A stretch of 64,000 nucleotides of DNA from G963678095 sp963678095 (GCA_963678095.2 OY782746.1:1798001-1862000), one strand, 5' to 3'; counted from the stretch's first letter, positions 39,851 through 49,060 are shown. The notes: generated by a model not told the origin, from the letters alone. A program made the numbers and translations.

Positions 39851-40645
39851 TTAAGCGAGCAGCATGCTGTCATTGGCAAAAGCATCGCCGCTGGCCTGTT
39901 CAAACATTTTTAGCAGATCCTGAATGGTAAGGTTTTGCTTGTCTTCGCCTTTGACATCGATCAGCAGACGACCATTATGGAGCATGATCAAACGGTTGCC
40001 ATAACGAAGGGCATCGCGCATATTATGGGTGATCATCAGTGTCGTCAGCTTCTGCCGGGTAACAATTTTATTTGTCAGCTGAAGTACCTTATCGGCGGTT
40101 TTTGGATCGAGGGCAGCCGTGTGCTCATCGAGCAGCAGCAGCTTGGGCTGTCCCATTGTCGCCATCAGCAGGGTCAGGGCTTGACGCTGTCCGCCGGAAA
40201 GCAGCCCTACTTTACTGGTTAGTCGGTTCTCAAGGCCGAGGTCAAGTTCCTTTAGCATTTCAATAAAACGGTCATGATCGCCAGCGCGGGAGCTCCAGCG
40301 TAGTGTCGGTGTTTTGCCGCGACGGGAGGCGATGGCAAGATTTTCTTCAATCATCATGCCGGCAGCTGTGCCGAGCATTGGGTCCTGAAAGACACGACCA
40401 ATGTATTTAGCCCGGCGGTGCTCGGGCTCCCGGGTAATATCGATTCCGTCAATAAGTATTTTTCCGGCATCGACAAAGAAGGCACCGGCAATCGAATTCA
40501 TAATCGTGGATTTGCCGGCCCCATTGCCGCCGATGACGGTGACAAAATCACCGGGAGCCAAATGCAGGCTGAAATCCTGCAGGGCTCGTTTTTCGTTGAT
40601 AGTATTGGGATTAAAGGTTTTTGCGATGTGTTCAATTCTTAGCAT
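39851..40645 (-). CDS. ABC importer ATP-binding protein, TrpY/LptB-like amino-acid type
   Basis: 264 residues. Walker A GGNGAGKST near 38, signature LLSGGQRQALTLL near 149, Walker B LLLLDEHTAALD near 170 and the H-loop in MITHNMRDAL near 205. The start at 40645 (MLRIEHIAK) has GGAGGG 9 bases upstream; the open frame runs 23 codons further without support and overlaps the permease gene. It belongs with the permease and binding protein of the following genes as one importer. Confidence 0.93.
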   Translation of the reverse strand: MLRIEHIAKTFNPNTINEKRALQDFSLHLAPGDFVTVIGGNGAGKSTIMNSIAGAFFVDAGKILIDGIDITREPEHRRAKYIGRVFQDPMLGTAAGMMIEENLAIASRRGKTPTLRWSSRAGDHDRFIEMLKELDLGLENRLTSKVGLLSGGQRQALTLLMATMGQPKLLLLDEHTAALDPKTADKVLQLTNKIVTRQKLTTLMITHNMRDALRYGNRLIMLHNGRLLIDVKGEDKQNLTIQDLLKMFEQASGDAFANDSMLLA

Positions 40646-41531
40646 AGGACAAAGCCCTCCGTTTTTTTGCGGACCATTTGTTGCGGAAAAGCGGCATCGA
40701 AAGTGCCAGGGCAACGAGTATAGCCGTAAAGAGTTTTAAATCATTTGGCGGCATGCCAAGCTGCAGGACAATGGCAATGACGATTCTATAGACGACAGAG
40801 CCCAGCACGACTGAAATCAGGCAGTTTTTAAAGCTGCGGGTTCCGAACAGTACCTCGCCGATGATGACCGACGCAAGGCCGATTACGATTGTACCGACGC
40901 CCATACCGACATCAGCAAAACCATTGCTTTGTCCGACAAGAGCCCCCGAGATGCCGACAAGGCCATTGCTGAGCAACAGGCCGAGGATAATTGTTGCATC
41001 CGTATTTACGCCATTGGCACGAATCATCTGCTGGTTATAGCCGGTAGCCCGGATGGCAGCGCCGATTTCCGTACCAAAAAACCAGTACATCAGCAACGTA
41101 AACAAAAGGGCGCTGAGCAGGCCGACGATCAAAATGGTGTTAGCCATAGTCAGACCGTAGCCGTCAAACAGGGAAAAAATTGTATCGACCCGCAGCAGGG
41201 AAAGATTTGCTTTTCCCATGATGTGAAGGTTGATGGAATAAAGGGCCAGCATCGTTAAAATACCGGCGAGCAGTGCTGGTATCTTCAGTTTTGTGTGTAA
41301 TATGCCGGTAATAACGCCGGCCAGCATACCCGCAATTCCGGCGGCAAATACGGCGGTAAAAGGGTTTGCTCCGTCGATTAAAAGCCCGGCAGCAACGGCA
41401 GCACCTAACGGAAAGCTGCCTTCGACCGTCATATCGGCAATGTCGAGAACGCGAAAGGTCAGATAAACGCCGAGTGCGAGCAGGGACCAAAGCAGTCCTT
41501 GGGATATAGTGGGAATAATCAAATCCAACAT
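40632..41531 (-). CDS. ABC importer permease, BPD_transp_2 family
   Basis: 299 residues with about eight membrane segments, of the branched-chain-type permease family found in TrpXYW-like systems. The motif LTFRVLDIADMTVEGSFPLGAA near residue 24 (given here as TFRVLDIADMTVEGSFPL) is characteristic of this subgroup. GGAGG precedes ATG 41531. The ATPase gene overlaps its 3' end by 14 bases. Confidence 0.92.
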   Translation of the reverse strand: MLDLIIPTISQGLLWSLLALGVYLTFRVLDIADMTVEGSFPLGAAVAAGLLIDGANPFTAVFAAGIAGMLAGVITGILHTKLKIPALLAGILTMLALYSINLHIMGKANLSLLRVDTIFSLFDGYGLTMANTILIVGLLSALLFTLLMYWFFGTEIGAAIRATGYNQQMIRANGVNTDATIILGLLLSNGLVGISGALVGQSNGFADVGMGVGTIVIGLASVIIGEVLFGTRSFKNCLISVVLGSVVYRIVIAIVLQLGMPPNDLKLFTAILVALALSMPLFRNKWSAKKRRALSYAKN

Positions 41532-41567
41532 GGGAAATACCTCCTAAATCAAGCAATACATTATAGT

Positions 41568-41646
41568 GAAAAAAGGTTTCCCCGGAGGGAAACCTAAATT
41601 GTCGGAAACGAAATACCATATAAACAGCCGGCAGAAATGCCGGCTG
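41568..41646 (-). terminator. Two hairpins between binding-protein and permease genes
   Basis: Reading the reverse strand, CAGCCGGCA/TGCCGGCTG (41646-41625) comes first, then AGGTTTCCC/GGGAAACCT (41595-41574) followed by TTTTTT. The second is a good intrinsic terminator placed inside the operon, so the binding protein should be made in excess over permease and ATPase, as is usual for such importers. Confidence 0.8.
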
Positions 41647-41664
41647 TGGTCTTGTCGAAGTGTT

Positions 41665-42660
41665 TTATTTTACTAAAGCAGCATCCTTCAACAGATCTTC
41701 TGGAATTGTGATTCCGAGAAGTTTGGCATTGGTTTCGTTGATTGTCAGGGACATTTCCTTCAGGGACTGAATTGGCATGCTTTCAGGCTTAGCTTTGCCG
41801 GCTAAAATATCAGCGGCCATTTCACCGGTCTGGAAGCCTAGTTTGTAATAATCGACACCGTACGTTGCTAACCCGCCAGCTTTTACCATATTTGGTTCAC
41901 CGCAGATTACCGGAATTTTTGCTGGATTGGTGATCGCTACCAGTGTAGGCATGGCTGAGGCAATGATATTATCGGTTGGTTCATAAATTGCGTCAACGCG
42001 TCCGACAAGGCTTTGTGCGGCCTGCTGAATGTCATTGACGGTAGAGACGGTTGCCTCGACTACGGTCAGGCCTTTCGATTCAGCATAAGCCTTCATCATT
42101 TTAACCTGTGTTTCTGAGTTGACTTCACTTGAGCAGTAAACAGTGCCGATGGTCTTGGCATTTGGCACGAGCTTTAGCAGCAGGTCAATCTGTTCCTTTA
42201 CCGGGTTCATATCGGTTGTGCCGGTTACATTGCCCTTAGGGGCATCATTGCTGGCAACGAGCTTGGCTTGTTCATAATCCGTCACGGCTGTGGCGGTAAT
42301 TGGAATCTCCTTCGTCAAGTTGGCAACTGCCTGGGCTGCCGGCGTTGCAATCGCGCAGATCAGGTCCACCTTGTTGTTGACAAAGCGTTGCGCGATGTTT
42401 TGCAGATTTGACTGATCTGCCTGGGCATTCTGGCGGTCAAATTCAACATTTTCGCCTTCCTTATAGCCTTTAGAGGCCAGTCCGTCAACAAAACCCTTAT
42501 TGGCGGCATCAAGGGCGTTGTGCTCAACGAGCTGAACAATCCCTATCTTTACATTTTTTTGTTTAGCCGATTTTTCCGATCCGCAGCCAAACAATGCTCC
42601 GGTCACAGCCAGGGCCGTTAGCCCGAGTGCCAAAGCCTTCCATTTTTTTGATTTCAACAT
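41665..42660 (-). CDS. ABC importer substrate-binding lipoprotein, TrpX/TyrX-like
   Basis: 331 residues. A signal peptide ends with the lipobox GALFGCGS (Cys near residue 26), then an ABC_sub_bind (PF04392) domain of periplasmic-binding type. IGIVQLVEHNALDAANKGF is the family opening. Members of this family bind tryptophan, tyrosine or other amino acids; the ligand is not settled. ATG 42660 has GGAAGG about 7 bases upstream; ATG 42669 is too close to it. Confidence 0.9.
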   Translation of the reverse strand: MLKSKKWKALALGLTALAVTGALFGCGSEKSAKQKNVKIGIVQLVEHNALDAANKGFVDGLASKGYKEGENVEFDRQNAQADQSNLQNIAQRFVNNKVDLICAIATPAAQAVANLTKEIPITATAVTDYEQAKLVASNDAPKGNVTGTTDMNPVKEQIDLLLKLVPNAKTIGTVYCSSEVNSETQVKMMKAYAESKGLTVVEATVSTVNDIQQAAQSLVGRVDAIYEPTDNIIASAMPTLVAITNPAKIPVICGEPNMVKAGGLATYGVDYYKLGFQTGEMAADILAGKAKPESMPIQSLKEMSLTINETNAKLLGITIPEDLLKDAALVK

Positions 42661-42794
42661 AATTACCATCCTTCCATGCTACGCTGTTGTATCTAAAAAC
42701 AATATACAGGGTATATATATTCTCGCAGAAAAGATGAATTCCTGCAAGAGGAAATTTTCAACTGTAAAAATGTAACTATTTACAACAAGAATCA

Positions 42795-42886
42795 CACTTA
42801 TCCACAGAAAGTATAAAGTTATGCAGTGCCTTTTTGTGGATAAGTGCTTTTACACCTTGAAATTGTGCACAATAGCCTGGGGATAA
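42795..42886. promoter_or_regulatory. Cluster of DnaA-box-like sites
   Basis: TTATCCACA (the consensus DnaA box) is at 42798-42806 on + and at 42843-42835 on -, as part of a perfect 12-bp inverted repeat (CACTTATCCACA 42795-42806 and TGTGGATAAGTG 42835-42846). A one-mismatch box is at 42886-42878 on -, also followed by AGTGCA. The function is unknown: this is not an obvious replication origin. Confidence 0.55.
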
Positions 42887-42906
42887 GTGCAGGATAGACA
42901 TTTCGC

Positions 42907-42934
42907 TTGCTGTACAGCGTTCATTTGATATAAT
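42907..42934 (+). promoter_or_regulatory. Promoter of feoAB
   Basis: TTGCTG (42907-42912), 16-base spacer, TATAAT (42929-42934). The spacing to the feoA start is about 30 bases. A Fur box was not recognised. Confidence 0.7.
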
Positions 42935-42965
42935 AGAAGGAACGCCACAGATGACGGAGGAAAAG

Positions 42966-43193
42966 ATGGTTTTACAGGATGCAGAAATAAATGTCACATA
43001 CCTGGTGGAAGAGGTCTATTTGCCGCGAGCGCTGGAGCGGCGGCTGGATGCGCTGGGGATAATCAACGGGACAAAAATAAAGGTATTAAATAAAAAAGCA
43101 CAGGGGGCGATGGTCATCTTTGTCCGGGGGACCAGGTTTGCCATTGGCAGCGGCATTGCCGAAAATGTGAAGGTTAGGAAGGTGGAGGAATGA
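42966..43193 (+). CDS. feoA: Ferrous iron transport protein A
   Basis: 75 residues, a cytosolic SH3-like domain that supports FeoB. LGIINGTKIKVLNKKAQGA and the C-terminal FAIGSGIAENVKV stretch are typical. ATG 42966 is preferred with GGAGG 5 bases upstream; ATG 42951 would sit before this binding site. The stop overlaps the feoB start. Confidence 0.92.
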   Translation: MVLQDAEINVTYLVEEVYLPRALERRLDALGIINGTKIKVLNKKAQGAMVIFVRGTRFAIGSGIAENVKVRKVEE

Positions 43194-45241
43194 AGGACGG
43201 GATAACAATAGGCTTTGTCGGCAATCCAAATTGCGGCAAGACAACGCTCTTTAATGCCTACACCGGGGCAAATTTGAAGGTGGCGAATTGGCCAGGGGTG
43301 ACGGTTGAGAAGAAAGAAGGGGCTATGCGCTTTCATAATCACAATTACCGACTGGTGGATCTACCGGGAACCTATAGCTTGACTTCTTATACAATGGAAG
43401 AGCAGGTGTCAAGGGAATATATCCTTAGCGATGAAGTTGACGTAATCATTGATGTTGCCGACGCATCATCTCTGGAGCGTAATCTCTATCTGACATTACA
43501 GCTGCTCGAACTAGGTAAGCCGGTCGTGCTGGCGCTTAATATGATGGACATTGTTGAAAAACGCGGCATGGAGATCGATTTGCACCGGTTGCCGGAAATG
43601 CTTGGCATACCGGTTATACCAGTTTCGGCGAGAAAAAAAACCGGTATGAGCATTTTGATTCATGCTGCAGCCCATCATCGTGATCTCGAGTCGCAGGGAC
43701 CGTTGATTCACAACCATCACCGGGGCAAGCGATCCTGTCATTGTCATGATCATCATCAGGAGTATGTAATGGTCTACAGTGATCGGATCGAAGACAAGAT
43801 TGATCGCATTGTTGAGGTTTTGCAGCAACAGTACCCCGGATTGAAAAATTATCGCTGGCTGGCAATTAAGGAGCTTGAGCAGGATCGTGAGGTTTGTGCA
43901 AAATATCCCCTCGATTTGCCGGCGGTAATGGACCGCAGTTATGAAAAAGAGATTATCAATGAAAAATTTGATTTTATTGATGAAATTATGAACGAGGTTG
44001 TCGTTAATAAGGAAGAGCGAGCGGAAGTGACAAATCGCGTGGATGCAATTTTGACGCACCGCTGGCTGGGTCTGCCAATTTTTCTGGTTATTATGGCGGC
44101 GGTGTTTTCTCTGACCTTTCTTATAGGCGACCTGATCAAGTTGTATTTTCAACAGGGCGTCGATGTTTTCTCCCAAGCCGTTACGGCAGGATTGCAGTCG
44201 CTGGCAGTAAGTGATTTGCTAATATCGTTGGTGGTCAACGGCATTATTGCTGGTGTCGGGGCTATTGTGACGTTTTTGCCTAATATCTTTATTTTGTTTC
44301 TGGCCTTGGCGTTTTTGGAAGACAGTGGCTATATTGCCCGGGTGGCGTTTGTGATGGATGGGATTATGTCTCGTCTGGGGCTGTCGGGTCGGGCATTTAT
44401 TCCGATGGTGCTTGGGTTTGGCTGTACGGTTCCGGCAATCATGGCGTCGAGAGTTCTGGAGGATAAGCGTGACCGCTATAAGACCATGCTGGTGACGCCG
44501 TTTATGTCTTGTAGTGCCCGGCTGCCGATCTACGTCCTTTTTTCCAGTATGTTCTTTGCTCAATATGCCATGCTGGCGGCGTATTCCATGTATGTCATCG
44601 GTCTAATTGTGGCGGTGCTGACAGCCTATGTGTTGCATTTTTTTGACAGGCAGGCCGCTATGAATACGCTGTTGATAGAATTGCCGGAATATAAATCGCC
44701 GAGTCTGCGGACGATTTTAATTTCTGTCTGGGAAAAGGTGCGTGATTATTTGACCAAGGCCGGGACAACGATTTTTGTTGCATCGGTCATCATGTGGGTG
44801 CTGCTCAATTTTGGTCCGGCGGGTTATACCACGGCGATGAGTGACAGTTTCGGGGCATGGCTTGGGCGACTGGTCGTTCCGGTATTTGAGCCGCTGGGAC
44901 TTGGCTACTGGCAAATCGTAGCTGCCCTGATCGCCGGAATATCAGCCAAGGAAGTCGTTGTCTCAAGCTGCGCGGTCCTGTTTGGGATCCCCAGTCTCAA
45001 TTCCGCCGAGGGGATGGGAACGCTGGTGGGGATTTTGGGGGCGAGCGGTTTTGATGCCATTAATGCCTATGCGCTGATGGTCTTTTGTTTGCTCTACGTG
45101 CCCTGTGCAGCTACCTTGGCCACGATAAAGCGGGAAAGTGGCAGCTGGAGCTGGACCGTGATGAGTGCAGGGTTTCAATTTTCTATTGCCTGGCTGCTCA
45201 CGTATCTGGTTTATCATGGTGGGCGGATGCTCTTTGCTTGA
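43190..45241 (+). CDS. feoB: Ferrous iron transport protein B with a His/Cys-rich insert
   Basis: 683 residues. N-terminal G domain: GNPNCGKTT (G1, residues 11-19), DLPG (G3, near 57-60) and NMMD (G4, near 117-120). A GDI-like helical region follows, then a membrane domain (about 290-680) with two Gate repeats containing VLGFGCTVPAIMASR and GISAKEVVVSS. Residues 162-189 hold nine histidines and two cysteines (including CHCHDHH), an insert between the G domain and the helical region that is not part of the core family and could bind metal. It overlaps feoA by 4 bases. Confidence 0.95.
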   Translation: MKDGITIGFVGNPNCGKTTLFNAYTGANLKVANWPGVTVEKKEGAMRFHNHNYRLVDLPGTYSLTSYTMEEQVSREYILSDEVDVIIDVADASSLERNLYLTLQLLELGKPVVLALNMMDIVEKRGMEIDLHRLPEMLGIPVIPVSARKKTGMSILIHAAAHHRDLESQGPLIHNHHRGKRSCHCHDHHQEYVMVYSDRIEDKIDRIVEVLQQQYPGLKNYRWLAIKELEQDREVCAKYPLDLPAVMDRSYEKEIINEKFDFIDEIMNEVVVNKEERAEVTNRVDAILTHRWLGLPIFLVIMAAVFSLTFLIGDLIKLYFQQGVDVFSQAVTAGLQSLAVSDLLISLVVNGIIAGVGAIVTFLPNIFILFLALAFLEDSGYIARVAFVMDGIMSRLGLSGRAFIPMVLGFGCTVPAIMASRVLEDKRDRYKTMLVTPFMSCSARLPIYVLFSSMFFAQYAMLAAYSMYVIGLIVAVLTAYVLHFFDRQAAMNTLLIELPEYKSPSLRTILISVWEKVRDYLTKAGTTIFVASVIMWVLLNFGPAGYTTAMSDSFGAWLGRLVVPVFEPLGLGYWQIVAALIAGISAKEVVVSSCAVLFGIPSLNSAEGMGTLVGILGASGFDAINAYALMVFCLLYVPCAATLATIKRESGSWSWTVMSAGFQFSIAWLLTYLVYHGGRMLFA

Positions 45242-45280
45242 TTACTGTATGATGCAGCCTGACAAGAACTGAAAATAAAT

Positions 45281-45324
45281 AATAAGTCCGGGGCAAAATG
45301 CGCCCTGAGACTTATTGATTTTTT
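45281..45324 (+). terminator. Terminator after feoB
   Basis: AATAAGTC 45281-45288 pairs with GACTTATT 45309-45316, with an inner GGGGC/GCGCCC pairing, followed by a T-run (45319-45324). Confidence 0.85.
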
Positions 45325-45371
45325 CGTAAGTGAATAAAATAACGTCGGATAATTTTAAATAGTATTTATTA

Positions 45372-45400
45372 TTGAAAAATACGGTAAATTTTAGTATAAT
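45372..45400 (+). promoter_or_regulatory. Promoter of the chemoreceptor gene
   Basis: TTGAAA (45372-45377), 17-base spacer, TATAAT (45395-45400). Confidence 0.85.
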
Positions 45401-45460
45401 TGAAATAAATACAGGCTTGAATTCGCTGGATTTACAGATAAATAGCGTGAGGTGGAAGAA

Positions 45461-47236
45461 ATGAAATCAATAAAATTGCAGCTTATTCTTGTTATTGCAT
45501 GTGTGTCAGTCTTTACCGCCGTGCTGGTCAGTGGGTTATTTGTGTACAATATGGTCGATGAAAACAATCGCCAGATTGAAAATTATCGCGAATCACTGGT
45601 GGAAAATTCGGATCGTGAGCTGAAAGTGCAGGTGGAAGCAGTTGTCACCATGATCGACAAAATTCACCGTGAACAGCTCGAGGGAAAACTTACCGAGGCC
45701 GAGGCCAGAAATCGGGCCGCAGCGTATGTCAGGGATCTGCGCTATGATGACGGCAAGGGATATTTTTGGATTGATACCTATGAAGGGATAAATGTCGCCT
45801 TGCTCGGCCGCGATATTGAGGGTAAATCGCGCATCAATTTGCAGGACCCGGACGGGGTGTATTACATTAAAGCGATCATTGATGCGGGTCGGCAAGAGGG
45901 CGGCGGGTATGCAAATTTCATGTTTGCCAAACCAGGGGAAACAACGCCATTGCCTAAGCGTAGCTACTCCGTGTCCTTTAAACCATATGGCTGGGTTATT
46001 GGAACCGGCATGTGGACGGATTATATCGATTCCCGCGTGGCGCAGCAGCAGGAGCTGGCAGACGCCAATCTACGCAGCGGTTTGATTAAAATGTTGTTGT
46101 ATGTGACGTTGATTTTGATTTTGTTTATCATTGCCGCCAGATTTATCGGGCAGAAATTTGCGGCACCGATTGTCTTTACCACGGAAAAACTTGATCAGTT
46201 TGCCCGGGGGGATTTTACCGGGGATATTCCAGAGGCATTCATGAAACGCAGCGATGAATTTGGCGTAATGGTTACAGCCCTGGCTTCGTTGCAGAAAAAT
46301 ATCAGGGATTTGTTGCGGGAAATTACAACGTCGGCTGAATATGTGGCCTCAGCGTCTGAGGAATTGACGGCTACGGCGGAACAGTCGTCAACTGCCAGTT
46401 CGCAGGTTGCCGACTCGATCACTTCGGTGGCGGAATCCTGCAATAAGCAGCTGGTATCGGTTGATATGGCCCATAATAAGGTGGATTCGATGTCGAAGGA
46501 CATGGAAACCGTCACGACGACAATTAGGTCTTCCGCTGATCAGGTTAAGGCCGCTACGGCAGCTGCCCATGAGGGTGGAGCAAATGTTGTCGGTGCTGTG
46601 GCCCAAATGTCGCTGATTGAGCAGGCTGTTGACCGGGCCATGAGCGTTATCGCAGCCCTGGGCGAGCAGTCACAGAAAATTGGCACGATTGTCGATACCA
46701 TTGGGAATATTGCCGGACAGACGAATCTGCTGGCATTAAATGCGGCGATAGAGGCAGCTCGTGCGGGGGAACATGGCCGGGGATTTGCTGTCGTAGCGGA
46801 AGAAGTAAGAAAGCTGGCCGAACAATCCCAGTCAGCCGCGAAACAGATCGGCGAACTGATTGCGCAGATACAGGGGGATACGCAAAATGCAGTCGATTCT
46901 ATGTCTGAAGGAACAAAACAGGTGAAGACTGGCAGCAAAGCGGTGGATGCAGCTGGTGAATCTTTCAAGATCATTGATTCGATGGTAGCTGCTGTAGCTG
47001 CGCAGTCTTCAGCAGTGGAGGAGAATATTTCCCACATGGTAGGCAGTTCGCAGGCAATTGTCCGGGCTGTGCAGGAGATTAATGCTATGAGCCGCAGTGT
47101 AGCCGGGGAATCACAGACGGTATCGGCGGCAACGGAAGAACAAACGGCATCCCTCCATGAAATTTCACGGGCAAGTGAATCCTTGGCGCAGATGGCGCAA
47201 ACCTTGCAAGAGGCCATTCACAAGTTCAGAGTATAA
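45461..47236 (+). CDS. Methyl-accepting chemotaxis protein with sCache sensor domain
   Basis: 591 residues. A membrane segment (about 5-30), an extracytoplasmic single Cache domain (about 35-190; [11 protein letters not shown] and [10 protein letters not shown]), a second membrane segment (about 210-228), HAMP (about 228-285) and a long cytoplasmic signalling domain. The signalling tip [20 protein letters not shown] (near 425-444) and [17 protein letters not shown] (near 450) are the conserved CheA/CheW-binding hairpin region. Cache domains of this type bind small carboxylates; the ligand is unknown. ATG 45461 has GAGGTGG upstream. Confidence 0.95.
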   Translation: MKSIKLQLILVIACVSVFTAVLVSGLFVYNMVDENNRQIENYRESLVENSDRELKVQVEAVVTMIDKIHREQLEGKLTEAEARNRAAAYVRDLRYDDGKGYFWIDTYEGINVALLGRDIEGKSRINLQDPDGVYYIKAIIDAGRQEGGGYANFMFAKPGETTPLPKRSYSVSFKPYGWVIGTGMWTDYIDSRVAQQQELADANLRSGLIKMLLYVTLILILFIIAARFIGQKFAAPIVFTTEKLDQFARGDFTGDIPEAFMKRSDEFGVMVTALASLQKNIRDLLREITTSAEYVASASEELTATAEQSSTASSQVADSITSVAESCNKQLVSVDMAHNKVDSMSKDMETVTTTIRSSADQVKAATAAAHEGGANVVGAVAQMSLIEQAVDRAMSVIAALGEQSQKIGTIVDTIGNIAGQTNLLALNAAIEAARAGEHGRGFAVVAEEVRKLAEQSQSAAKQIGELIAQIQGDTQNAVDSMSEGTKQVKTGSKAVDAAGESFKIIDSMVAAVAAQSSAVEENISHMVGSSQAIVRAVQEINAMSRSVAGESQTVSAATEEQTASLHEISRASESLAQMAQTLQEAIHKFRV

Positions 47237-47280
47237 GCAAATAAAAGGGGCTGTGAAATAACACCCCTATAAAAATAAAA

Positions 47281-47319
47281 GAGGATCGCTTGCTCGAACG
47301 AGCAGGCGATCCTCTTTTT
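47281..47319 (+). terminator. Terminator within the IS left end
   Basis: GAGGATCGCTTGCTCG (47281-47296) and CGAGCAGGCGATCCTC (47299-47314, one G-U) form a long hairpin followed by TTTTT. It can end the chemoreceptor transcript and shield the transposase gene from outside transcription. Confidence 0.85.
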
Positions 47320-47341
47320 GTGTTAAAATTTTACATACCAC

Positions 47342-48916
47342 ATGAAAAATTCAAACATATATTATTCTAAAACAAAACAGGCAGTTTTACCACTATTTAT
47401 TTCAGATTATCTGAATATCTGTGATCCCGTGCTGGTTTTTGATCGATTTATGGAGGAAATCGACTTGGAGAAATACCTGAGAAATGTTCCAGATCACGTT
47501 ACTGGACGCATCAGGTACAACCCGGTCAGCATGCTGAAAACAATCTTATTCGGATTTATGACAAATGGATATATCTCGCTCCGTGAACTTGAAGATTGCT
47601 GTAAAGTCAATCTTCGCTTTATGTATCTTATGGAGCATCAGACACCTTCTTACCGCACGTTCGGCTATTTTATCGAAACTATGCTCAAACCATCTGTTGA
47701 GGAATTGTTCAGCGATATCAACAACCATATCTTTGCTAAAGATCATGTGGATTTGAGCCATCTGTATATCGATGGTTCTAAATTTGAAGCAAATGCCAAT
47801 AAATACAGCTGGGTATGGAAGAAAGCGACCGAGAAGTCTAGATATAGCCTTTTTGAAAAAATCACGGGGTTACTCAATGAAATCAACGACGATCTTGCCA
47901 GCTTTGGCATCAAAATTGATACGAATTCCGAATACGTTCCGGAATATCTCACAGAAGTTACGAATCGGTATGCTAAAATCTATGAAATAGATAAAACAAA
48001 ATTCGTCCATGGAAAAGGCCATCGAAAAACACCCCAGCAGCGCTATTATGAGCGTCTTCAGGAATATACAACGAAACTCAAAGAATATGTTGAAAAGATA
48101 ACCGTTTGTGGTCCCGACCGCAACAGTTACTCCAAGACAGACCACTGTGCTACCTTCATGCGGATCAAAACCGATTATATGGGCAACGACCAGCTCCTGC
48201 CAGCCTACAATGTCCAATTTGGCATTGCGGATGAATATATCGCTGTAGCGGATGTAAATCAATACCGTTCAGATATGGATTGTTTCGTTCCCTTACTGGA
48301 AAAATTTCATGCTACGTACGGATTTTATCCCAAATATCCAGTTGCAGACGCAGGATATGGTTCATACAACAATTATATGTACTGCGAGCAACACGGAATG
48401 GAAAAGTACATGAAATTCACTATGTACAAGCAAGAAACTACGAATGCGAAGTATCGAGAGAATCCGTTTCGAGCCGTGAATTTCAAGATTGATGAAGAAG
48501 GTACTCTGCGCTGTCCTGCCGGACAGGCATTTCACCTTCAATATAGACGAAATGTAAAAGGAAATCGATACGGACGACAGGAAGAAGTTTACCAGTGCGA
48601 AAATTGCACGGATTGTCCGTATACCGCCGCGTGTAAAAAGACGGATAAAAACCGGACGATACGAGTTAACCAGGAACTGACTTCTATACACCAAGAAGTT
48701 GTGGATAACCTAGAAAGCATTCAAGGAGCGCTTCTTCGTATGAATCGCTCGATTCAATCCGAAGGTACTTTTGGGATTATGAAAAATAACCGCTGGTACA
48801 AAAGAATTGTTCGAAAAGGCATGGAACAGGTACGTTTAGAGATTTTTCTGGTTTCCATCGGGCACAATCTTTATAAATACCACAATAAAAGACTGCGATT
48901 GAAGAAAGCCGCATAA
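47342..48916 (+). CDS. IS1182 family transposase
   Basis: 524 residues, full length and uninterrupted. The N-terminal helical part includes FMTNGYISLRELEDCCKVN (about 75-95) and the DUF772-type domain. The catalytic core begins at LYIDGSKFEANANKYSW near 141 with the first acidic residue; the second is in PVADAGYGSYNNY near 332. The zinc-like cluster CENCTDCPYTAACKK near 418 and the C-terminal SEGTFGIMKNNRWYKRIVR near 470 carry the last acidic residue. It appears active. Its A+T-rich codon use differs from the neighbouring genes, supporting transfer. Confidence 0.93.
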   Translation: MKNSNIYYSKTKQAVLPLFISDYLNICDPVLVFDRFMEEIDLEKYLRNVPDHVTGRIRYNPVSMLKTILFGFMTNGYISLRELEDCCKVNLRFMYLMEHQTPSYRTFGYFIETMLKPSVEELFSDINNHIFAKDHVDLSHLYIDGSKFEANANKYSWVWKKATEKSRYSLFEKITGLLNEINDDLASFGIKIDTNSEYVPEYLTEVTNRYAKIYEIDKTKFVHGKGHRKTPQQRYYERLQEYTTKLKEYVEKITVCGPDRNSYSKTDHCATFMRIKTDYMGNDQLLPAYNVQFGIADEYIAVADVNQYRSDMDCFVPLLEKFHATYGFYPKYPVADAGYGSYNNYMYCEQHGMEKYMKFTMYKQETTNAKYRENPFRAVNFKIDEEGTLRCPAGQAFHLQYRRNVKGNRYGRQEEVYQCENCTDCPYTAACKKTDKNRTIRVNQELTSIHQEVVDNLESIQGALLRMNRSIQSEGTFGIMKNNRWYKRIVRKGMEQVRLEIFLVSIGHNLYKYHNKRLRLKKAA

Positions 48917-49007
48917 ACTGTAGAAATGCAAGTTTTATGGGGAAAGGGGTTGTATGCCCTTTTTTCAGTAATTGCCTGCTTGTTACCTCAATATGAATAG
49001 CAAAAGA

Positions 49008-49051
49008 GGCTGTGGACAAAATGATTACTCATTTTGTCACAGCCCCTTTTT
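49008..49051. terminator. Hairpin at the IS right end, possible bidirectional terminator
   Basis: GGCTGTG/CACAGCC (49008-49014 with 49038-49044) and ACAAAATGA/TCATTTTGT (49016-49024 with 49029-49037), followed by CCTTTTTG on + and TCTTTTGC on -. It would end both the transposase transcript and the convergent lrp transcript. Confidence 0.7.
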
Positions 49052-49060
49052 GTTGGGAAA

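Larger units (their letters stand above)
42661..42965. other. Divergent intergenic region with DnaA-box-like sites
   Basis: About 300 bases between the reverse-strand binding-protein gene and feoA. They hold a short hairpin (about 42724-42754), an inverted pair of DnaA boxes with a third near-match, and the feoA promoter. No T-box or other amino-acid riboswitch structure is evident upstream of the importer. Confidence 0.6.
47243..49050 (+). mobile_element. IS1182-like insertion sequence
   Basis: Ends are AAAAGGGGCTGTGA (47243-47256) and its exact reverse complement TCACAGCCCCTTTT (49037-49050), a 14-bp terminal inverted repeat of the GGGGCTGTG kind usual in the IS1182 group. Between them lies one intact transposase gene. 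No clear target duplication flanks the ends, but the target rules of this group are loose. The left end is 7 bases after the chemoreceptor stop codon, so the insertion replaced or displaced the receptor's own 3' region. Confidence 0.75.

Noticed and set aside
46540..47217. 225-codon reverse-strand frame opposite the chemoreceptor
   Set aside because: Ser/Ala/Cys-rich translation typical of an antisense shadow of the repetitive signalling domain; no start signal.
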